Positions 9,369 through 16,812 are shown, numbered from the stretch's first letter. The stretch: DNA of 18,283 nucleotides from Zeimonas sp041678445 (GCA_041678445.1 JBAYOD010000041.1:1-18283), one strand, 5' to 3'. Program-made: numbers and translations. Notes: generated by a model from the sequence alone, not told the origin.

Positions 9369-9920
9369 TCAGTGGCCGAACTGCCGGGCCCGTCGAGGCC
9401 CGCCGCGGCCGCCGCCATCACCACGGCCACCCTCGCCGTAGCCGCCGCGATCACCGCCGCCACCACCGCGATCACCTCCATAGCCGCCACGATCGCCGCC
9501 TCCGCGGTCACCGCCATAACCACCGCCGCGGTCGCCGCCGTAACCACCGCCACCGCGGTAGCCACCGCCGCCCCCTCCTCCGCCACCTCCCCCGTAGCCG
9601 CCGCCACCGCCTCCATGGCCGCCGCCTCCGCCACCCGAGCGGCGCCCGCCACCTCCGAAGCCGCCGCCGCCCGCCTGTTCGCGAGCCTCGTTGACCACGA
9701 GACTGCGGCCCTCAAGCGAGTGGCCGTTCAAGGCCTGGATGGCCGCCTGTGCAGCCTCGGCCGCAGCCATCGTGACAAAGCCGAAGCCGCGGGAACGGCC
9801 GGTTTCACGATCAGTGACGATGCGGGCATCGGTAACTTCACCATGGACCCCGAACAGCTCGGAGAGCTGGGCGTCGGTGGCCCGCCAGGGCAGATTGCCC
9901 ACGTAGATCTTGGTTCCCAT
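9369..9920 (-). CDS. RNA-binding protein: single RRM domain with glycine-rich RGG tail
   Basis: This 183-residue protein has one RNA recognition motif at about 1-80, with RNP2 as KIYVGNLPW (4-12) and RNP1 as RSRGFGFVTM (about 43-52). A tail of roughly 95 residues, almost all Gly with Arg, Tyr, Asp and Ser, follows. It contains several GYGGDRGGG-like units and ends in basic GPRRARQFGH. Such single-RRM proteins bind RNA in the cytoplasm, and in cyanobacteria and proteobacteria some are cold-induced. The tail may drive RNA-dependent condensation, which is inference. The start at 9920 fits the canonical MGTKIYVGNLPW. A GAGG lies about 13 bases upstream, which is rather far. An in-frame ATG 36 bases earlier lacks a ribosome site. 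The tail coding DNA is a degenerate GGT/CCACC repeat that could slip. Confidence 0.92.
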   Translation of the reverse strand: MGTKIYVGNLPWRATDAQLSELFGVHGEVTDARIVTDRETGRSRGFGFVTMAAAEAAQAAIQALNGHSLEGRSLVVNEAREQAGGGGFGGGGRRSGGGGGGHGGGGGGYGGGGGGGGGGGYRGGGGYGGDRGGGYGGDRGGGDRGGYGGDRGGGGGDRGGYGEGGRGDGGGRGGPRRARQFGH

Positions 9921-9951
9921 CGGGTTTGCAAATCCTCGAACCGTTTCGAAC

Positions 9952-9996
9952 ATTGCATTTCGGGGAAAACCGGAGCAGCAGACCGTGAAATGCAAT
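9952..9996 (-). promoter_or_regulatory. Perfect 10-bp inverted repeat in the leader of the RRM protein gene
   Basis: ATTGCATTTC (9952-9961) and GAAATGCAAT (9987-9996) are exact reverse complements separated by 25 bases. In RNA from the minus strand they would form an AU-rich stem ending 31 bases upstream of the start codon. A second small stem (TCGAA, CCGT, TTCGA at 9936-9949) follows immediately and abuts the only GAGG ribosome site. AT-rich paired sequence is unusual in this GC-rich window. Either a folded 5' leader controlling translation or a DNA operator would fit. The sequence cannot distinguish these. Confidence 0.5.
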
Positions 9997-10094
9997 TCCC
10001 GGGCCCCTGTCGACAGGATGGCCCTTGATGACTGTGCCACAAATGCCGGGGGCTGCACAGAAATTTCCGGATCGGCCGGATAAAAAAACAGGGC

Positions 10095-10124
10095 TTGATC
10101 GCCGGACGTATACTGTACGAAAAT
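10095..10124 (+). promoter_or_regulatory. Candidate lexA promoter
   Basis: TTGATC (10095-10100) and GAAAAT (10119-10124), 18 bases apart, each match four of six sigma-70 consensus bases. The -10 element lies inside the LexA box, so bound LexA would block RNA polymerase directly. The match is modest, and the main support is its overlap with the operator. Confidence 0.4.
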
Positions 10125-10130
10125 ACAGTT
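10111..10130 (+). promoter_or_regulatory. LexA box (SOS operator) upstream of lexA
   Basis: TACTGT, 8 bases ACGAAAAT, then ACAGTT fits the CTGT-N8-ACAG consensus of beta- and gammaproteobacterial LexA. It lies 30 bases upstream of the lexA ATG, which is the expected autoregulatory position. It is also in the gap shared with the divergent RRM gene, which starts at 9920. Control of that gene is possible but not shown. Confidence 0.92.
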
Positions 10131-10160
10131 TCCGACCTGCCTCCTCTGCCGAGCCCTCCG

Positions 10161-10805
10161 ATGCGCGCACTCACTCCCAGACAACAGGAAATCCTTGCCC
10201 TGATCCGTCACCATATCGCCGATACCGGTTTCCCGCCCACCCGGGCCGAAATCGCCCGGCAACTCGGCTTCCGCTCGGCCAACGCGGCCGAGGAACACCT
10301 GAAGGCACTCGCGCGAAAGGGCGTCATCGAACTCGCTTCAGGCACTTCCCGGGGCATCCGGCTGCTGCAGATCGCCGACGACGGACAGGCTTCGCCCCAG
10401 GCCGTCGGCATCGGATTCAGCCTGCCCCTGGTCGGCCGGGTGGCGGCGGGCAGCCCCATCCTCGCCCAGGAGCACATCGAAACCAGCTACACCCTCGACC
10501 CCGCCCTGTTCGCCGAGCGTCCGGACTACCTGTTGAAAGTGCGCGGCATGAGCATGCGCGATGCCGGCATCCTCGACGGCGACCTGCTCGCCGTCAGGCG
10601 CAGCAGCGAGGCACGCAACGGCCAGATCGTCGTCGCCCGGCTCGACGACGAGGTCACCGTCAAACGCTGGCAACGACGCGGTCCGATCGTCGAACTGCTG
10701 CCCGAGAACCCCGATTTCTCGCCGATCGTCGTCGATACCCGCCACGAAGCCCTGGCGCTGGAAGGCATCGGCGTCGGCCTGGTCCGTACCGGCCACGGGC
10801 TCTGA
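10161..10805 (+). CDS. lexA: LexA repressor (SOS regulator)
   Basis: This 214-residue protein has an N-terminal winged helix (about 1-70: LTPRQQEILALIRHHI, then FPPTRAEIARQLGFRSANAAEEHLKAL). An S24-type autoprotease domain follows (about 85-214). The cleavage bond is Ala96-Gly97 in RVAAGSP, the nucleophile is Ser131 in GMSMRDAGI, and the general base is Lys168 in VTVKRW. In the known pathway, RecA filaments on single-stranded DNA stimulate self-cleavage and derepress the SOS regulon. The start at 10161 gives the canonical MRALTPRQQEIL. An upstream in-frame ATG at 10095 would include the promoter and operator and is rejected. No Shine-Dalgarno precedes the chosen start. imuA follows after 17 bases, so LexA controls its own gene and the mutasome genes in one transcript. 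Confidence 0.97.
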   Translation: MRALTPRQQEILALIRHHIADTGFPPTRAEIARQLGFRSANAAEEHLKALARKGVIELASGTSRGIRLLQIADDGQASPQAVGIGFSLPLVGRVAAGSPILAQEHIETSYTLDPALFAERPDYLLKVRGMSMRDAGILDGDLLAVRRSSEARNGQIVVARLDDEVTVKRWQRRGPIVELLPENPDFSPIVVDTRHEALALEGIGVGLVRTGHGL

Positions 10806-10822
10806 AGCCGCACGCCCGTCCG

Positions 10823-11587
10823 ATGACCCGGCAAGCTGACCCGAACAACACCGCCTTGCCGGACCCGCCGGCCGACCTCCTGTCACCCGGATCGCTGTGG
10901 CGGGCCAGCCAGCTCGCCCAGGCCGGCGTCGAAACCCTGCCCACCGGCTACCGCCTGCTCGATGCGGAGTTGCCCGGAGCAGGCTGGCCCGCCGGCATGC
11001 TGACCGAACTCATCGTCGGCAGCCCCGGCATCGGCGAATTCCGGCTGCTGGTGCCGCCGCTGCGCCAGCTCACCCGCGAGCGGCGCATCGTGATCCTCCT
11101 CGCGCCCCCGATGCTTCCCTACGCACCGGCCCTGGCCGGATTCGGCATCGACACCGATCACCTCCTGGTCATCCAGGCGCCCAATGCCGCCGATCGCCTC
11201 TGGGCAATCGAACAGGTGCTGCGCAGCGCCAGCTTCGGCGCACTGCTCGCCTGGCTGCCGCAACAGCGCTGCCGGCCCGAACATCTGCGGCGCATGCAGG
11301 CAGCGGCGCGCGGCGCCGGCGGCCCGGTCTTCCTGCTGCGTGAACCCGCCGCACAGCTCCAGCCCTCGCCGGCCCCGTTGCGCCTCCTGTTGCTGCCACG
11401 CCCGCAGCAATGCCTGTCGGTCCGCATCCTGAAGCGACGGGGCCCGGTGATCAGCCACCCGCTGACGATCGAGTTGCCCGTGCCCTCGACGGCCATCCGC
11501 CTGCCAACCAGCCGGGCTACCAGCAACCTGCCCGCAGGCAGCGATACATCGCAGACCACCCCCGAGGCTCTCCTGAGCCGCTCCTGA
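10823..11587 (+). CDS. imuA: ImuA, RecA-like accessory protein of the SOS mutasome
   Basis: This 254-residue protein matches ImuA, which acts with ImuB and DnaE2 in damage-induced translesion synthesis. The RecA-fold core begins near LPTGYRLLDAELPGAGWPAGMLTEL (about 40-64). The Walker A position reads GSPGIGEF (about 67-74) and lacks the Lys-Thr/Ser pair needed for ordinary ATP binding, as is common in ImuA-type RecA relatives. A strand RRIVILLAPP and the late basic segment RILKRRGPVISHPLTIELP also fit. After the usual end there is an extra run of about 30 low-complexity residues (Ser/Thr/Pro-rich). The longer upstream reading frame overlaps lexA in another frame and is rejected. No Shine-Dalgarno is visible before 10823. 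imuB starts 28 bases downstream. Confidence 0.88.
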   Translation: MTRQADPNNTALPDPPADLLSPGSLWRASQLAQAGVETLPTGYRLLDAELPGAGWPAGMLTELIVGSPGIGEFRLLVPPLRQLTRERRIVILLAPPMLPYAPALAGFGIDTDHLLVIQAPNAADRLWAIEQVLRSASFGALLAWLPQQRCRPEHLRRMQAAARGAGGPVFLLREPAAQLQPSPAPLRLLLLPRPQQCLSVRILKRRGPVISHPLTIELPVPSTAIRLPTSRATSNLPAGSDTSQTTPEALLSRS

Positions 11588-11615
11588 AACCTGATTGCAA
11601 CTGCCACGGCCGCCC

Positions 11616-13016
11616 ATGCTCTGGCACTGCCTGCGCTTCAGCCCGACGGCGCTGAGCGCCAACGATTCATTGTCGCTGCTGGCCACCCGGATGATGCGTT
11701 TCACGTCCGCGGTCAGCCTCGACCCGCCGGATGGGCTGCTGCTCGAGACTGGCGCCAGTCTGCGTTATTTCGGCGGCATCGATGCCCTCGAACACCGGCT
11801 CCGCGAGATGCTGGCCGACATCGAACCGGACCCTGCCCGGAATCAGGGCCACGCCCAGGGCCAGGTGGCCATGGCTTCGGCACCCACCCCCCGGGCAGCT
11901 TCGCTGCTGGCGGCATGGCGCGACGGCGCCCGGTGCAGCGAGCCCGCCGACCTGCCGGCCAGCCTGGGGCCCTTGCCAGTCAGACTGCTTGCCTCGGCGG
12001 CCGGGCAGATCGACGCCCTCGAGTCCGCCGGCCTGTACCGGATCGCCTCGCTGCTGGCCTTGCCGCGCGGCGGTCTTGCCCGCCGCTTCGGGCCGGCCCT
12101 GCTCGACGAGCTCGATGAGGCGCTGGGCCGGCGCCCCGACCCCCGACCCCGTCACACGCCGGCACCCTGCTTCGAGCAGCGGCTCGAACTCCAGGCCCAT
12201 ATCAACTCGGCGCCCCCGCTGCAGCGGGCCGCTGCCCTGCTGGTCGAACGACTCTGCCACTGGCTGCAGGCCGGCAAGCTCGGCGCTCGCCGCTTCGAGC
12301 TGGCCATCGGCCATGACGAGTTCGCCGACACCATCATCGCGCCCGGACTGGCCGAGCCCACCTGGCAGGCCAGCCGGCTGAACACCGTCCTCAAGGAAAG
12401 GCTGGCTGCAACGACCTTGCCGGCCCCGGCCACCCGCCTGTGTCTGCGCTGCAGCGAAATCGACGCCGTACGGCTGAGCAGCGGCTCGCTGTTCCCGGAT
12501 CCGCTCAGCCTGGCCGAAGCGATCGCGCCCCTGCTCGAACGCCTGCAGGCCCGGCTCGGCCACGATCGCCTCCACGGCCTGCAAACCGTGTCCGACCATC
12601 GGCCCGAAAGCGCCTGGCAAGTCGCGCCGATCGATCTCGCCCGACTGCGTCAGGGACTGGATCAGGCCAGTCGCACGCCACGACACCGCATTTCACCGCA
12701 CCAGGCCGGGCTCGCTCCGCAGACGCAGACGCAGACACAGGTCCCGGCCGACTGTGTTCCCGGCCTGCCGCGACCGCTGTGGCTGCTCGAATTCCCCCAG
12801 CCCCTGGTGGAACTGCAGGGCAGACCATTTCGCGACGGGCCGCTGAGCCTGCTGGCCGGCCCGGAGCGGATCGAAAGCGGGTGGTGGGACGAACCGGCAG
12901 TCCAGCGCGATTATTTCGTCGCCGAGGATCCTGCCCACCGCCTGCTGTGGATCTATCGTGAACGCCTGCACAGGGACGCCGCCGGCGGCTGGTTCCTGCA
13001 TGGCTGCTTCGGCTAG
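11616..13016 (+). CDS. imuB: ImuB, Y-family-like mutasome subunit, N-terminally shortened
   Basis: This 466-residue protein is recognisable as ImuB: a Y-family polymerase relative, catalytically inactive in studied cases, that bridges ImuA, DnaE2 and the beta clamp. It starts with the typical MLW, but by residue 30 has reached the RFT..VSLDPPDGLLLETGASLRYFGG block. In relatives that block lies some 85-95 residues in. The intervening segment, usually with a NxAARxxGxxPGM-like motif, is absent. The rest is normal: the helix-hairpin-helix region (about 128-170), LSSGSLFPD (287-295, likely clamp-binding site), DHRPE, and the C-terminal GPERIESGWWDE, RDYFVAEDP and GWFLHGCFG. A QT dipeptide run lies near residue 370. 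The start at 11616 was chosen for the MLW alignment; there is no ribosome site. Confidence 0.85.
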   Translation: MLWHCLRFSPTALSANDSLSLLATRMMRFTSAVSLDPPDGLLLETGASLRYFGGIDALEHRLREMLADIEPDPARNQGHAQGQVAMASAPTPRAASLLAAWRDGARCSEPADLPASLGPLPVRLLASAAGQIDALESAGLYRIASLLALPRGGLARRFGPALLDELDEALGRRPDPRPRHTPAPCFEQRLELQAHINSAPPLQRAAALLVERLCHWLQAGKLGARRFELAIGHDEFADTIIAPGLAEPTWQASRLNTVLKERLAATTLPAPATRLCLRCSEIDAVRLSSGSLFPDPLSLAEAIAPLLERLQARLGHDRLHGLQTVSDHRPESAWQVAPIDLARLRQGLDQASRTPRHRISPHQAGLAPQTQTQTQVPADCVPGLPRPLWLLEFPQPLVELQGRPFRDGPLSLLAGPERIESGWWDEPAVQRDYFVAEDPAHRLLWIYRERLHRDAAGGWFLHGCFG

Positions 13017-13027
13017 CAACCCGAGGT

Positions 13028-13402
13028 TCAGGAGCCGGAGCCCCCCGGCTGTTCGGCCCGGGTCTGGCAGTCGATGCAGCGCAGGGCAACCGGCTGGGCC
13101 TGCAGCCGGGCCAGCGGGATTTCGATGCCACAGTCGGTGCAATAGCCGTAAGCCCCCTCTTCGATGCGCCGGATCGCACCCCGCAGCGCGCGCCACTCGT
13201 CGATATCGCGCAGCGCCTCCGACAGATCGACTTCGCTGCTGATGACTGCCTGGGCGAGATCGCCGGTATCGCCGACACGATCGAAAGCACTCAGATCGTC
13301 GGTGCTGTTCCCGAGCTTGCGGGAAATCTCTTCCTCGAGCACCGCCAGGCGCTCGCGCATCGTGGCGAGCAGTCCGGCAGTCTGCTCATTCGACAGGGGC
13401 AT
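13028..13402 (-). CDS. TraR/DksA family zinc-finger protein
   Basis: This 124-residue protein has a coiled-coil N-terminal half, then a C4 zinc finger CTDC-X17-CIDC in GYCTDCGIEIPLARLQAQPVALRCIDC near residues 85-111. The family includes DksA, which enters the RNA polymerase secondary channel and works with ppGpp. Here the coil tip reads FDRVGDTGDLA and not the DksA DxxDxA form. It is therefore a shorter paralogue, not DksA itself, and its effect on transcription is unknown. The start at 13402 was chosen over an in-frame ATG at 13450 because GGAGAG lies just upstream only there. It runs opposite to the SOS genes, ends 11 bases from the imuB stop, and diverges from dnaE2, so it splits the cassette. 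Confidence 0.9.
   Translation of the reverse strand: MPLSNEQTAGLLATMRERLAVLEEEISRKLGNSTDDLSAFDRVGDTGDLAQAVISSEVDLSEALRDIDEWRALRGAIRRIEEGAYGYCTDCGIEIPLARLQAQPVALRCIDCQTRAEQPGGSGS
13033..13050. terminator. Possible terminator hairpin downstream of imuB, inside the DksA-like gene end
   Basis: AGCCGG, a 6-base loop, CCGGCT gives a perfect 6-bp stem 16 bases after the imuB stop, within the last codons of the convergent DksA-like gene. There is no T-run. It is offered as the only visible structure at this tight convergent junction. Confidence 0.25.
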
Positions 13403-13532
13403 TCGTCTCTCCAAGGATGTCTCATGATTGTCGGCGATCGTTGCGGCCATCCGTGTTGACTGCCATCAATCGCAGCGCCGATTCCGATCATCGGTAAATG
13501 GCCGGCAGGCAGGCGGCCCGTGGCAACTGTAA

Positions 13533-13552
13533 TACTGTTCAAATAAACAGTA
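13533..13552 (+). promoter_or_regulatory. LexA box (SOS operator) upstream of dnaE2
   Basis: TACTGT, 8 bases TCAAATAA, ACAGTA is a near-ideal, fully symmetric-ended LexA operator, stronger by eye than the lexA one. It ends 10 bases before the dnaE2 ATG at 13563, so it must overlap the transcription start region or the 5' leader. The divergent DksA-like gene starts 131 bases away on the other side and could be influenced by the same site. Confidence 0.94.
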
Positions 13553-13562
13553 TCATGACCAG

Positions 13563-16500
13563 ATGGTCGACTACGCCGAGCTGCACTGCGTCAGCAACTT
13601 CTCGTTCCTGCGCGGCGCCTCCCACCCCGAGGAACTGGTCGAACGGGCCCGGGCGCTCGGCTACCGGGCGCTCGCCATCACTGACGAATGCTCGCTGGCC
13701 GGTGTGGTGCGCGCCCATCTGCGCGCCCGCGAGCTTTCGCTGCCCCTGATCATCGGTGCCGAATTCGCCCTACCGGCCCTGACCGACCCGGCTGCCGCCG
13801 ACCTGCCGGGCTTCCGGCTGGTCCTGCTGGCCACCGATCGCGACGGCTACGGCAACCTTTCCGAGCTCATCAGCACCGCGCGGATGCGTGCCACCAAAGG
13901 CCGCTACCGGCTCATCGAGACCGACCTGGAGCACGGCATCGCCGGCTGCCTCGCCCTGCTGATCCCGCCGCCGGCGGCAGCGATCTGCGACCCCGGCCCG
14001 TTCGCGGCCACTGCGCGCTGGCTGCGCGAACGCTTCGATCAGAACGGCCGCATCGGCATCGGCCTGCATGCGCGCGGCCACGATGCGGCACTGCTGGCCG
14101 CTGCCCGCGATGCCGCCGGGCAGAGCGGACTCGCGCTGGTGGCGGCCGGCGACGTGCACTGCCACCTGCGTTCACGCAAACCCCTGCAGGACGTCCTGAC
14201 CGCGATCCGGCTCGGCGTACCGGTCGGGCAACTGGGCCGGGCGCTGGCCCCGAATGCCGAACAGCATCTGCGCAGCCGGCTGCGGCTGGCCCGGCTCTAC
14301 CCTGAAGAACTGCTCGCGGAGAGCCTCGTGCTGGCCGAACGCTGCCGGTTCTCGCTCGATTCACTGCGCTACGAGTACCCGGACGAGATCGTGCCATCCG
14401 GCGAGACTCCGGCGAGCTGGCTGCGGACCCTGACCCTGCGCGGCGCCGCCGGCCGTTATCCCGACGGCCTGCCGGACACCCTGGAGCGGCAGATCGACCA
14501 CGAACTCGCACTGATCGCCGAACTGCATTACGAACCCTATTTCCTGACCGTCGCCGACATCGTCGCCTTCGCGCGCAGCCGCGGCATCCTGTGTCAGGGC
14601 CGCGGCTCGGCGGCCAACTCGGCGGTCTGCTACTGCCTGGGGGTTACCGAGGTCGATCCGGGCCGCGGCAATCTGCTGTTCGAGCGCTTCATCAGCCGCG
14701 AGCGGGCCGAACCCCCCGACATCGACGTCGACTTCGAGCACCAGCGCCGCGAGGAGGTCATCCGGTATGTGTACGACAAGTACGGGCGCGAACGCGCCGC
14801 GCTGGCCGCCACCGTGATTCGCTACCGTTCGCGTTCGGCGCTGCGCGACGTCGGCAAGGCGCTCGGCATCGACGCCCGTTCGATCACGGCGCTGGCCCGC
14901 TCGCGGCAGTGGTGGGAGCGCTCGCTGCAGCCCCGGGCCCTGAGCGATGCAGGGCTGTCCCCCGACTCCCGCACGGCCCGGCTGTGGCTGTCGCTGGCCG
15001 CCACCCTGCATGACTTTCCCCGCCATCTGTCGCAGCACACCGGTGGCTTCGTCATCGCGCGCGATCGCCTGACCCGGCTGGTGCCGGTCGAGAATGCCGC
15101 AATGCCCGGACGCAGCGTCATCGAATGGGACAAGGACGACCTGGAAGCCATGGGTCTGCTGAAAGTCGACGTCCTGGCCCTGGGGATGCTGACCGCCATC
15201 CGGCGATCGCTCGACTTCATCTCGGCGCGCCGGGGCCGGCCGTTCCGGATGCAGGACATCCCTCACGAGGATCCGGCCGTTTACGAGATGCTGTCGAAAG
15301 GCGACGCGATCGGCGTCTTCCAGGTCGAATCACGGGCACAGATGAGCATGCTGCCGCGGCTCAAGCCGCAGCGCTACTACGACCTGGTCATCGAGGTGGC
15401 GATCGTGCGCCCCGGCCCGATCCAGGGCGGCATGGTCCATCCCTATCTGCGCCGCCGCCAGGGGCTGGAACCGGTCGTGTTCCCGCGCGAGGAGATCCGC
15501 CCCGCGCTCGAGCGGACGCTGGGCGTGCCGATTTTCCAGGAACAGGTCATGCAGATCGCGATGCTGGCGGCCGGTTTCAGCGCCGGCGAAGCCGACGCGC
15601 TGCGCCGGGCGATGGCCGCCTGGCGGCGCCGCGGCGATCTCGGTGGTTTCCGCGAGCGCCTGATCGAGGGAATGACCCGGCGCGGCTACGAGGCCGCCTT
15701 CGCCGAAGCCATCTTCCGGCAGATCCAGGGTTTCGGCGAGTACGGCTTCCCGGAAAGCCATGCCGCAAGCTTCGCGCTGCTGGTCTATGTCTCGGCCTGG
15801 ATCAAGTGCCACGAACCGGCAGCCTTCCTGGCCGGCCTGCTCGACAGTCAGCCGATGGGTTTCTACGCGCCGGCCCAGCTGGTCCGGGATGCACGCGCCC
15901 ACGGCGTCGAGGTGCTCGGCGTCGACGTGCTCGACAGCGACTGGGGCTGCACGCTCGAAGCGCGCGGCCAGTCGCAGCCGGCGGTCCGGCTCGGGCTGCA
16001 ACAGGTGCGCGGACTGTCCCGCAGTGCCGGCGAGCGCCTGCTGGCCGCTCGCAAGGCCCGCCGTCGGCAGCGGCCGGAGCACCCTGCCTTCGACGACACC
16101 GACGATCTGGCCCGCGCTGCCGGCCTCGACGCCCATGCGCTGCGCTGCCTGGCCGATGCCAACGCCCTGGTGGCACTGGCCGGCCACCGCAGGCAGGCAG
16201 CCTGGGAAGTCGCCGCCGTCGCCAGCGCTCCGGCCCTGCTCGCCGACGCGCCAGTGCACGAGCCCCGCACGAAGCTGGCCGCTCCGAGCGACGGTGAGGA
16301 CACGGTTGCCGACTACCGCTCGCTGGGCATCCCGATGGGTCGCCATCCACTCGAACTGCTGAGGCCCCGGCTCGCCCGATGGTCGCTCGAAACGGCCGCC
16401 GCCCTGCTCCGGATGCCCGACCGGCGCACGGTCATGGCAGCTGGCCTGGTCACCCACCGGCAGCGCCCTGAAACCGCAGGCGGTACCCTGTTCGTCACAC

Positions 16501-16718
16501 TCGAGGATGAAACCGGAGCCATCGACCTGATCGTGCGCCCCCGGGTATTCGAACGCCACCGCAACGCGCTGCTCTCGGCCCGTCTGTTGCGTGTTCGTGG
16601 TATGTTGCAACGCAGCAATGATGGCGCGGGCAGCATCGCCCAGTTGATTGCCTGGCAACTGTTCGACGATTCGGCCCTGCTCGGCAGCCTCGTCACCGTC
16701 AGCCGGGACTTCCGCTGA
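13563..16718 (+). CDS. dnaE2: Error-prone DNA polymerase DnaE2 (ImuC)
   Basis: This 1051-residue C-family polymerase alpha subunit is of normal DnaE2 length and carries out SOS-induced translesion synthesis with ImuA and ImuB. The N-terminal PHP domain begins YAELHCVSNFSFLRGASHPEELVERA, the DnaE2-type version. The palm carries Asp386 and Asp388 in PPDIDVDF, and the probable third catalytic Asp536 in LLKVDVLALGML. The helix-hairpin region and QEQVMQIAMLAAGFSAGEADALRRAM follow. A C-terminal OB domain (about 960-1051) has GTLFVTLEDETGAIDLIV. The start at 13563 aligns with family N-termini and has no Shine-Dalgarno. The nearby ATG at 13555 is out of frame. It is separated from imuB by the DksA-like gene but has its own LexA box, so it is SOS-controlled independently. 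Confidence 0.97.
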   Translation: MVDYAELHCVSNFSFLRGASHPEELVERARALGYRALAITDECSLAGVVRAHLRARELSLPLIIGAEFALPALTDPAAADLPGFRLVLLATDRDGYGNLSELISTARMRATKGRYRLIETDLEHGIAGCLALLIPPPAAAICDPGPFAATARWLRERFDQNGRIGIGLHARGHDAALLAAARDAAGQSGLALVAAGDVHCHLRSRKPLQDVLTAIRLGVPVGQLGRALAPNAEQHLRSRLRLARLYPEELLAESLVLAERCRFSLDSLRYEYPDEIVPSGETPASWLRTLTLRGAAGRYPDGLPDTLERQIDHELALIAELHYEPYFLTVADIVAFARSRGILCQGRGSAANSAVCYCLGVTEVDPGRGNLLFERFISRERAEPPDIDVDFEHQRREEVIRYVYDKYGRERAALAATVIRYRSRSALRDVGKALGIDARSITALARSRQWWERSLQPRALSDAGLSPDSRTARLWLSLAATLHDFPRHLSQHTGGFVIARDRLTRLVPVENAAMPGRSVIEWDKDDLEAMGLLKVDVLALGMLTAIRRSLDFISARRGRPFRMQDIPHEDPAVYEMLSKGDAIGVFQVESRAQMSMLPRLKPQRYYDLVIEVAIVRPGPIQGGMVHPYLRRRQGLEPVVFPREEIRPALERTLGVPIFQEQVMQIAMLAAGFSAGEADALRRAMAAWRRRGDLGGFRERLIEGMTRRGYEAAFAEAIFRQIQGFGEYGFPESHAASFALLVYVSAWIKCHEPAAFLAGLLDSQPMGFYAPAQLVRDARAHGVEVLGVDVLDSDWGCTLEARGQSQPAVRLGLQQVRGLSRSAGERLLAARKARRRQRPEHPAFDDTDDLARAAGLDAHALRCLADANALVALAGHRRQAAWEVAAVASAPALLADAPVHEPRTKLAAPSDGEDTVADYRSLGIPMGRHPLELLRPRLARWSLETAAALLRMPDRRTVMAAGLVTHRQRPETAGGTLFVTLEDETGAIDLIVRPRVFERHRNALLSARLLRVRGMLQRSNDGAGSIAQLIAWQLFDDSALLGSLVTVSRDFR

Positions 16719-16812
16719 AACCGCTTCCGGATCATCGATCGCCTGGCCAGACGGCATCTGCAAAGGCGCCGAACGGCAGACGATTCCGGGCGGAATGGGG
16801 GAAAATGCACAC

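Noticed and set aside
9400..9670. Possible CRISPR or minisatellite array
   Set aside because: The repeats are degenerate Gly codons of the RGG tail in frame, with no spacers.
10006..10017. CCTGTCGACAGG as a third LexA box
   Set aside because: The half-sites are adjacent with no 8-base spacer, so it does not fit the CTGT-N8-ACAG operator. It is only a 12-base palindrome.
10095..10161. Upstream ATG for lexA at 10095
   Set aside because: It would place the LexA box and promoter inside the coding sequence and adds residues absent from LexA proteins.
11587..11720. A frameshift hiding the missing ImuB N-terminus
   Set aside because: Only 28 bases separate imuA from imuB. The other frames there do not encode the expected motif.
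12719..12741. CAGACG hexamer run in imuB as a phase-variation tract
   Set aside because: Only about three and a half units, and a six-base period cannot change the frame. It merely encodes a QT dipeptide run.
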